Shown here: one piece after another, positions 7,562-12,512 of the stretch | How positions within the stretch are numbered: the first letter of the stretch is position 1 | How the letters are laid out: every line of letters starts with the position of its first letter | Origin: Hadersleviella sp041745395 | Lineage (GTDB): Bacteria; Chloroflexota; Anaerolineae; Promineifilales; Promineifilaceae | Direction of reading: 5' to 3' | DNA length: 19,075 nt | Assembly (NCBI GenBank): GCA_041745395.1 | Contig: JBGTIZ010000400.1 | Span: 1 to 19,075, forward strand | Notes under the pieces: generated by a model | The model's input: only the letters and a program-made list of their open reading frames with translations | What the model was told of the DNA's origin: nothing | The model's database searches: none | Translations under genes and position numbers: made by a program

Positions 7562-8110
7562 ATGCTAAAAATCGCTGTTGGCTCGCTTAATCCTGTCAAA
7601 AATAAGGCGGTGTCTATCGCCTGTCGTCGTGCGTTTGCCCCACACGGCCGTGAACTAAATTTCCAAAGCGTAGACGTGCCCACGGGCGTCTCCGCCATGC
7701 CGCGCACCCTAGCCGAATGCGTCACGGGGGCGCGTAATCGGGCGATGGCGGCGCAGAAACAGGCCAAGGCAGATTTTGGTCTGGGGCTGGAAGGGGGTGT
7801 AGAACAGACGCCGTTTGGGCTGTTTTTAGTGGGCTGGGTCGTTGTGGTAGACGTCCACGGCCGTGAAGGGGTCGGCTCATCGGGGCGGGTGCGTTTGCCC
7901 GAGCAGGTGGCTCAGCGAGTGCTGGCGGGAGAAGAGCTAGGCCCGCTGATGGATGAGCTAGTGGGGCGGGCAAAAACGAATCATCAGGAGGGGGCGATTG
8001 GTATTCTGACGGCAGGGAGGGTGGTGCGGGAAGAGATATTTGTCACGGCCGTGTTGCTGGCATTCGCGCCGTTTTTGACACCCGAATGGTACGGGGAGAG
8101 TGGAAAGTAA
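7562..8110 (+). CDS. yjjX: Inosine/xanthosine triphosphatase (DUF84, YjjX-like)
   Basis: 182 residues. The family hydrolyses ITP, XTP and other non-canonical nucleoside triphosphates to keep them out of nucleic acids. Motifs: VGSLNPVKNKAV (6-17, the P-loop-like start), GVSAMPRT (42-49), GARNRA (56-61), DFGLGLEGGVE (71-81), SSGRVRLP (106-113), and the C-terminal GAIGILTAGRVVREE (144-158). The order and spacing fit DUF84/YjjX well, so the whole protein appears intact. The ATG at 7562 lacks a good Shine-Dalgarno. Three exact palindromes occur: two encode HGR (28-30, 99-101) and one TAV (162-164). The TAA stop is the end of the first unit of a heptamer array (8104-8138). Confidence 0.88.
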   Translation: MLKIAVGSLNPVKNKAVSIACRRAFAPHGRELNFQSVDVPTGVSAMPRTLAECVTGARNRAMAAQKQAKADFGLGLEGGVEQTPFGLFLVGWVVVVDVHGREGVGSSGRVRLPEQVAQRVLAGEELGPLMDELVGRAKTNHQEGAIGILTAGRVVREEIFVTAVLLAFAPFLTPEWYGESGK

Positions 8111-8205
8111 GAAGTAAAAAGTAAGAAGTAAGAAGTAGTAGGCGTGCGGCTCATGAGATGCCAAGCAGACCAAACTTTTCACTTTTCACTTTCTACTTCT
8201 CACTC
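8104..8205. repeat. Pair of opposed 7-bp arrays between convergent genes
   Basis: Left array 8104-8138: AAAGTAA, GAAGTAA, AAAGTAA, GAAGTAA, GAAGTAG. Right array 8174-8205: ACTTTTC, ACTTTTC, ACTTTCT, ACTTCTC, ACTC. The right array is roughly the reverse complement of the left, so the spacer could form one long imperfect hairpin between the yjjX-like and protease genes. The left array includes the stop codon of the first gene. A bidirectional terminator role is possible. Confidence 0.7.
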
Positions 8206-8215
8206 AGGCTACGAG

Positions 8216-9643
8216 CTACTCCCAAACTGACGATTTGGTCTGGATAGAGAGCGCGTGGGGGGTAGACACGGCCGTGGGCATATCTGGCGCACCCGTGCGC
8301 AAACTCACGTCATCAATCAGCAAGTTGCTATTCAGCGATTCATCTGTGGTGACGATAAACTCAACCAGCACCGTTTGCCCCGCAAAAGCGGCCATATTTA
8401 TCACGCGCCGCGCCCAGCCGTTGGTATTGTTGCTCGAGCATAAGTCAAACGCATCAACGACACTGCTTTGATTGATACGCAGAGAGAATTCATCATACCC
8501 ACAATCATCATCTGACCCAATCGCATACCAAAAAACCAGGTGCGGATTACTGTTCGGTATCCTGACGGACTGGCGTATAACCGACGTCTCATTACTCGCT
8601 CCGCCTAGCCATGCCGCCCAACTGCCGCTATGCGGGGCAAGGGGTAAATCGTTGACATTGACAATCAGGCTGTAGCCGTTGGATGAGGATTGCTCCCAGC
8701 CTGTCACCCCTTGTTCAAAATCACCATTGACAAAAGAACTGCCTACAACGGGCGGTGCCTCAGATTTATTGGAGACAATAGGCAAAAATACAGACTCAGT
8801 GAAGGTGGTTGGGTCAATGAGATAGCCGTTAATCCAATTGGTATAGCGCGAAACCCGCGCCCAGACGCCTGGAGACTGCGGTCGGGCACAGCCATCGCCC
8901 CAACTGGTGATGCCGATGAGCGTCCAGTTGCCGCCTGACTGGACGGCTAGCGGGCCGCCGCTATCCCCTTGGCACGCATCTTTGCCCCCCGCTTCAAAGC
9001 CGGCACAAACCATGTTGGCCGTGACGCCATTGATCCAACTGCTACATTGGCTGTTGCTCAACACGGGAAGCGCGACTTCTTGCAAAATGCTGGCGGTATC
9101 GCCCCCTTCGGAGGTGGTTCCCCAGCCCGTTGCCCAGCCCGTTGCGCCAGCGAAGTCGCCCGCATTGCTTTGGGCTAAATCAATGGTTTGCACGGCTGAG
9201 TTAAGCGTAAACGGGGTGTTAACGCGCAAGAGCGCGACGTCGTTGTCAAAGTTGGTGGGATTGTAATTGGGATGGGTGATGATGGCGGCGGCGGTGCGGA
9301 CTTGGCGGGTGGCTTCACTGCCCAGTGAAATATTGTGCGCCCCCATCGTGATTTGGACTTGTCCTGCCAGTTGTGTCCCGCTGGGGTCATAAACACAGTG
9401 GGCGGCGGTTAGCACCCAGTTGGGAGCGATAAGGCTTCCACCACATTGATATAGATTGTCGATGAAGAGGAAGGCTTGCCACGGCCATTCGCCGGGGGTG
9501 GCGTTTTGGCCGCCCACGATGCGGAGTGATGGGTTGGGTGTGGGGCGCGGCTCGTCTTCTTGTGCCACGGCCGTGTGGCTGAAAGATAGCGTGCCTAAAA
9601 CAAACAGTAGGGTGAACAAAAAATAAGCAACATTTTTCTGCAT
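8216..9643 (-). CDS. Secreted trypsin-like serine protease with a C-terminal accessory domain
   Basis: 475 residues. A Sec signal peptide (about 1-27, cleavage likely after TAVA) precedes a short propeptide and the trypsin activation site RIVGG (41-45). The S1 triad is complete: His82 in TAAHC, Asp135 in DNDVALL and Ser228 in GDSGGPL. Asp222, six residues before the serine, predicts a trypsin-type cut after Lys/Arg. After the protease (to about 275) comes FLPIV, a segment I associate with Chloroflexota secreted proteins. A beta-rich domain follows (about 303-450), beginning NGDFEQGVTGW and ending IDDVSL, the pattern of galactose-binding/CBM-like jelly rolls. That domain probably binds a polysaccharide or surface. 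No membrane anchor is seen at the C-terminus. The promoter at 9698-9726 is good and the gene is monocistronic. Confidence 0.93.
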   Translation of the reverse strand: MQKNVAYFLFTLLFVLGTLSFSHTAVAQEDEPRPTPNPSLRIVGGQNATPGEWPWQAFLFIDNLYQCGGSLIAPNWVLTAAHCVYDPSGTQLAGQVQITMGAHNISLGSEATRQVRTAAAIITHPNYNPTNFDNDVALLRVNTPFTLNSAVQTIDLAQSNAGDFAGATGWATGWGTTSEGGDTASILQEVALPVLSNSQCSSWINGVTANMVCAGFEAGGKDACQGDSGGPLAVQSGGNWTLIGITSWGDGCARPQSPGVWARVSRYTNWINGYLIDPTTFTESVFLPIVSNKSEAPPVVGSSFVNGDFEQGVTGWEQSSSNGYSLIVNVNDLPLAPHSGSWAAWLGGASNETSVIRQSVRIPNSNPHLVFWYAIGSDDDCGYDEFSLRINQSSVVDAFDLCSSNNTNGWARRVINMAAFAGQTVLVEFIVTTDESLNSNLLIDDVSLRTGAPDMPTAVSTPHALSIQTKSSVWE

Positions 9644-9697
9644 GAGATTGCCTTTGGGTTGTATAAATTGAGGGTGGCAGGAACAGATACAAGGTGC

Positions 9698-9726
9698 ATT
9701 ATAGAAGCGTTACAGGCAATGTACAA
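9698..9726 (-). promoter_or_regulatory. Promoter of the secreted protease gene
   Basis: On the minus strand, TTGTAC (9726-9721), a 17-nt spacer and TATAAT (9703-9698) lie 55 nt before the ATG. An octamer array (9738-9772) sits directly upstream of the -35. Confidence 0.7.
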
Positions 9727-9737
9727 TGGTTGGTTTG

Positions 9738-9772
9738 CAGCTGTTCAGCCTGTTAGCTAGTCAGCAGTTCAG
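9738..9772. repeat. 8-bp tandem array upstream of the protease promoter
   Basis: Read on the minus strand: GCTGAACT, GCTGACTA, GCTAACAG, GCTGAACA, GCTG. Same GCTGA octamer family as the array before thiD, more diverged. Confidence 0.6.
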
Positions 9773-9836
9773 CTTGATTTTCGCCACACAGTCTGGTCAT
9801 ATTTGCACAGTTTAGTCGCCTAAAAAAGGAAGTAAG

Positions 9837-9919
9837 CGTTCAGACCTGACAGGTTTCTCCTAGAGTGATAGCCTGTCAAAGACGCCTCAAAAACCTGTCA
9901 GGCCTTGAGGAGGTGAACG
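9837..9919 (+). other. Structured intergenic element with alternative pairings
   Basis: CGTTCA (9837-9842) pairs with TGAACG (9914-9919). Inside, CCTGACAGGTTT (9845-9856) pairs with AAACCTGTCAGG (9891-9902). TGACAGG at 9847-9853 can also pair with a second CCTGTCA at 9872-9878, so two mutually exclusive folds exist. It lies in the 413-bp gene-free spacer between protease and PLP enzyme (9644-10056), about 140 nt before the latter. It may be a small RNA, a leader element or a miniature repeat; it fits no riboswitch I know. Confidence 0.45.
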
Positions 9920-9922
9920 ATT

Positions 9923-10024
9923 ACAAAAGGAAGAGAATTGCCAACCAAGCTGTTGCTGAGACGAAGAAATCCAGTTTGGTACGTAGTTTAGCTAGCTGAC
10001 TGGTTGAAATGCTGACTAGCTGAA
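9923..10024 (+). repeat. 102-nt upstream element, copy A
   Basis: Aligns without gaps to the reverse complement of 18361-18462, 81 of 102 positions identical by eye (48 of the last 52). The 3' part is octamer-like (TAGCTGAC, TGGTTGAA, ATGCTGAC, TAGCTGAA). It ends 32 nt before the start of the PLP enzyme gene; copy B ends 35 nt before the histidine kinase start, in the same orientation relative to its gene. Confidence 0.85.
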
Positions 10025-10056
10025 CGCTTACGTTTAAATTTATCAGAGGTGAATGC

Positions 10057-11196
10057 ATGTTAACGATAACGAATGGGGGGCGTGACCCCCTCACCCGTCC
10101 CACATTGTTGCTCGATGAGCGACAAGCGCAAATGAATTTGAAGCAGATGGCGGGGAGCGCGTCCACGGCCGTGGTCAACTTTCGCCCCCATTTCAAAACG
10201 CACCAGTCAGCCGCGCTGGGCGACTGGTTTCGGGCACAGGGTGTGACCCAAATAACCGTTTCTTCGCTCTACATGGCGCGTTATTTTGCTGACCACGGCT
10301 GGGAAGATATTACCGTGGCCGTGCCTGTGAATGTGGCGGCCATGGCCGAGATTCGCGCCCTAGCGGAGCGCATTCGGCTGGGCGTGCTGGTGGAAAATCC
10401 CACGGCCGTGGCGATTCTGGCCGCAAAATGCCCCCATCCGCTAGCCGTTTGGATCGAGGCGGATATGGGCTATCGGCGGTCGGGGGTGTGGCATGAAGAC
10501 ATAGTGCGTTATGTCGAGTTGTGTGACGCTATCACGGCCGTGCCTCGGTTTATGCTGGCTGGTTTGCTGACCCATGCGGGGCACAGCTACGGAGCGCGGG
10601 GGGTGGATGAAATCACGGCCGTGCATGAGCAAAGCGTGACCCGTTTGGTCGCGGTGCAAAGCCAATTGGCCGAGGCGGGCTACCCTGCTTTGCGCCTTTC
10701 GGTGGGGGATACGCCGACCTGTAGCGTGGTTGCGCCCGCTCAGTTCACGGCCGTGGACGAAATACGGCCCGGCAACTTTATCTTTTACGACCTAATGATG
10801 GCGCAGATTGGGGCGTGCCAGCCAGAGCAGATTGCCCTGGCGGTGGCTTGCCCCATTATCGCCCTTCATCCGGAGCGGGGAGAATTGCTGGTGCATGGCG
10901 GGGCAGTGCATTTTAGCAAGGAGCGGCTGGCGGTAGATGGGCAGGCGGTTTACGGTTACGCGACTGCGCTGACGGCTGAGGGGGCGTTTACGGGGGCGGA
11001 TGAGCGGTTGGTGCTAGGCGGTTTGTCGCAGGAGCATGGCACGGTGCGCGTCAGTGACCCGACGCTGTTTGAGAAACTCCAATTGGGGGATTTTCTAGCT
11101 TTTTTGCCAGTTCATGCCTGTCTGACGGCGGATTTATTTGACCATTATCGCACGACACACGGCCGTGTGTACGCCCGTCTTCCCCGGCAGTTTTAA
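10057..11196 (+). CDS. D-threonine aldolase/D-serine dehydratase-like PLP enzyme
   Basis: 379 residues with the alanine racemase-type N-terminal barrel of the DSD1/D-threonine aldolase family. The Schiff-base lysine is Lys47 in NFRPHFKTH, and RPH.KTH is the family signature. Near the C-terminus PVHACLTAD places His353 and Cys355 where the family binds its catalytic Zn (or other divalent metal). The enzyme should act on a D-beta-hydroxy amino acid, either cleaving it to glycine plus aldehyde or dehydrating D-serine to pyruvate; sequence alone does not decide. AGAGGTGA at 10045-10052 supports the ATG at 10057. It is preceded by the 102-nt element. It holds six exact CACGGCCGTG copies, more than any other gene here, five as TAV and one as HGR. 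Confidence 0.88.
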   Translation: MLTITNGGRDPLTRPTLLLDERQAQMNLKQMAGSASTAVVNFRPHFKTHQSAALGDWFRAQGVTQITVSSLYMARYFADHGWEDITVAVPVNVAAMAEIRALAERIRLGVLVENPTAVAILAAKCPHPLAVWIEADMGYRRSGVWHEDIVRYVELCDAITAVPRFMLAGLLTHAGHSYGARGVDEITAVHEQSVTRLVAVQSQLAEAGYPALRLSVGDTPTCSVVAPAQFTAVDEIRPGNFIFYDLMMAQIGACQPEQIALAVACPIIALHPERGELLVHGGAVHFSKERLAVDGQAVYGYATALTAEGAFTGADERLVLGGLSQEHGTVRVSDPTLFEKLQLGDFLAFLPVHACLTADLFDHYRTTHGRVYARLPRQF

Positions 11197-11269
11197 TGAG
11201 TTGATCGGCGAAAAAGAGCGGTTAACTAGCTGAATCCCAGAACACGGCTAAAATAGTGGTAAAAGAAGA

Positions 11270-11286
11270 TATAATTTGCCTATAAT
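11270..11286 (+). promoter_or_regulatory. Possible promoter -10 elements of the DegV gene
   Basis: Two TATAAT hexamers (11270-11275 and 11281-11286) lie in the AT-rich spacer, about 110-120 nt before the DegV start. No convincing -35 accompanies either. Confidence 0.3.
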
Positions 11287-11392
11287 AACTGGACAAATTG
11301 CACAAATATTGCCTGCATCACCATCACCTACAGGTTCACCGAACACTTGACACTCAAAACCTAACGCCTATATATCAGAGAGGAATCGTTAC

Positions 11393-12244
11393 ATGTCGAA
11401 AGCCAAAGTTGCCATCGTGACCGACAGTACGGCTAATTTACCGCCTGAGTTAATTGAAAAACATGCCATCCACGTTATCCCGTTGCACATTCATTGGGAC
11501 ACCTCCGATTTGCTGGATGGCATAGATATTAACGCCAACGAATTTTACCAGCGGCTAGATGCGGCAGATACTTTGCCGACCACGTCTCAGCCTTCGGTGG
11601 GGGAATTTGCGGAGTTTTTCAAGCAGGTGGCTCTCAAAGCTGAAAGCATTGTGGGTATTTTTATTTCAGAGCGGCTGAGCGGCACGCTCGCTTCGGCGCA
11701 AGCGGCCGTGGATTTAGTCCCTGCTGTGCCCATTGCGCTGGTCGATTCCCAATCAACGGCGATGGGTCTGGGGCTGATTGTGCTGGCGGCCGTGCGCGCC
11801 GCCGCGCAAGGGTACAGCCATATAGAAGTGGCCGAAATTGCCCGCTCAAATGTGGCCCACACGCGGGTGCTGTTTGTGGTGGATACGCTTGAATACTTGC
11901 ATAAAGGGGGACGCATCGGCGGTGCGCAACGGCTGTTTGGCTCTATGCTGGCGATTAAGCCGCTGTTGCATTTGGCCGAAGGGGAGGTGCGTCCGCTGGC
12001 GCGGGTGCGTACCAAAAAGAAAGCGGTGCGGCATATGCTGGATATTGTGACGCAAGACAATGAAGGGCAAACCCCAACGGTGCTGGTGGTTTTACAGGCG
12101 GCGGCTGGGGCGGAAGCGGATGAGGTGAAGGAGTCATTGGCTACGGAGTTTCCTGACGCTGAGGTGATGATAGCGGCTATTAGTCCCGTGGTGGGGGTGC
12201 ATACGGGGCCGAAGGCGTTGGGCGTGGCTTATATGGTGGCTTAA
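11393..12244 (+). CDS. DegV family fatty-acid-binding protein
   Basis: 283 residues, full length for the family. DegV/FakB proteins bind a fatty acid in a buried cavity and, where a FakA kinase exists, present it for phosphorylation. Markers are IVTDSTANLP (8-17), TTSQPSVGEF (63-72), ISERLSGT (91-98) with carboxylate-binding serines and threonines, DTLEYLHKGGRIG in the middle and VVGVHTGPKALG near the end. AGAGAGGA upstream supports the ATG at 11393. No fakA neighbour is in the window. Whether this copy works in lipid scavenging, as FakB does in Firmicutes, is not known. It contains no exact copy of the palindrome, although AGCGGCCGTG-like variants occur. Confidence 0.93.
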   Translation: MSKAKVAIVTDSTANLPPELIEKHAIHVIPLHIHWDTSDLLDGIDINANEFYQRLDAADTLPTTSQPSVGEFAEFFKQVALKAESIVGIFISERLSGTLASAQAAVDLVPAVPIALVDSQSTAMGLGLIVLAAVRAAAQGYSHIEVAEIARSNVAHTRVLFVVDTLEYLHKGGRIGGAQRLFGSMLAIKPLLHLAEGEVRPLARVRTKKKAVRHMLDIVTQDNEGQTPTVLVVLQAAAGAEADEVKESLATEFPDAEVMIAAISPVVGVHTGPKALGVAYMVA

Positions 12245-12269
12245 AACTAACTACTAACGCACTCGAGGG

Positions 12270-12312
12270 CTGAGCCTGTCGAAGCCCGTCCTTTTGCCTT
12301 CGACAGGCTCAG
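12270..12312. terminator. Hairpin after DegV (first of two)
   Basis: Perfect 15-bp arms, CTGAGCCTGTCGAAG (12270-12284) and its complement (12298-12312), flank a 13-nt loop. It lies 26 nt after the DegV stop. No U run follows, so it may be an mRNA 3'-end stabiliser or a dispersed REP-like palindrome rather than a terminator. A similar GAGCCTGTCGAAG palindrome is familiar to me from intergenic regions of other bacteria. Confidence 0.6.
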
Positions 12313-12346
12313 GTAACGGACTTGTTGGTTCGTAGTTACTCGAGTA

Positions 12347-12395
12347 AAAACAACACGGCCGTGGTCAAAAAATCTGACCACGGCCGTGTTGTTTT
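12347..12395. terminator. Bidirectional terminator built from two CACGGCCGTG copies
   Basis: A perfect 21-bp stem (12347-12367 with 12375-12395) has a 7-nt loop. Each arm contains one exact CACGGCCGTG (12354-12363 and 12379-12388) flanked by A- or T-rich ends, so a U run follows the stem in either direction. It sits between the convergent DegV and solute-binding protein genes and can serve both. These are the only two intergenic copies of the palindrome in the window. Confidence 0.85.
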
Positions 12396-12473
12396 GTTGT
12401 AACTGCTAATCGACAAGCTCAGCCCTCGACGGTCAAGAATTTGACGAATGGTGACCCGAGAGGTTTCATGCAC

Positions 12474-12495
12474 CATTTACCCATTTACCATTTAC
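12474..12495. repeat. Short CATTTAC array after the solute-binding protein stop
   Basis: Three copies of CATTTAC (12474-12480, 12482-12488, 12489-12495), one separated by a single C, just downstream of the minus-strand gene ending at 12513. A further 7-bp unit, unrelated in sequence to the other arrays. Confidence 0.55.
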
Positions 12496-12512
12496 AATTC
12501 AAATCGTGCTGG

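Noticed and set aside
9837..10056. T-box leader for the PLP enzyme gene
   Set aside because: No TGGNACC T-box sequence and no antiterminator/terminator pair close to the gene.
9921..10196. Similar short open frames at 9921-10196 (-) and 18186-18464 (+) as a conserved small protein
   Set aside because: Their similarity comes from the shared 102-nt DNA element; outside it they are antisense to real genes.
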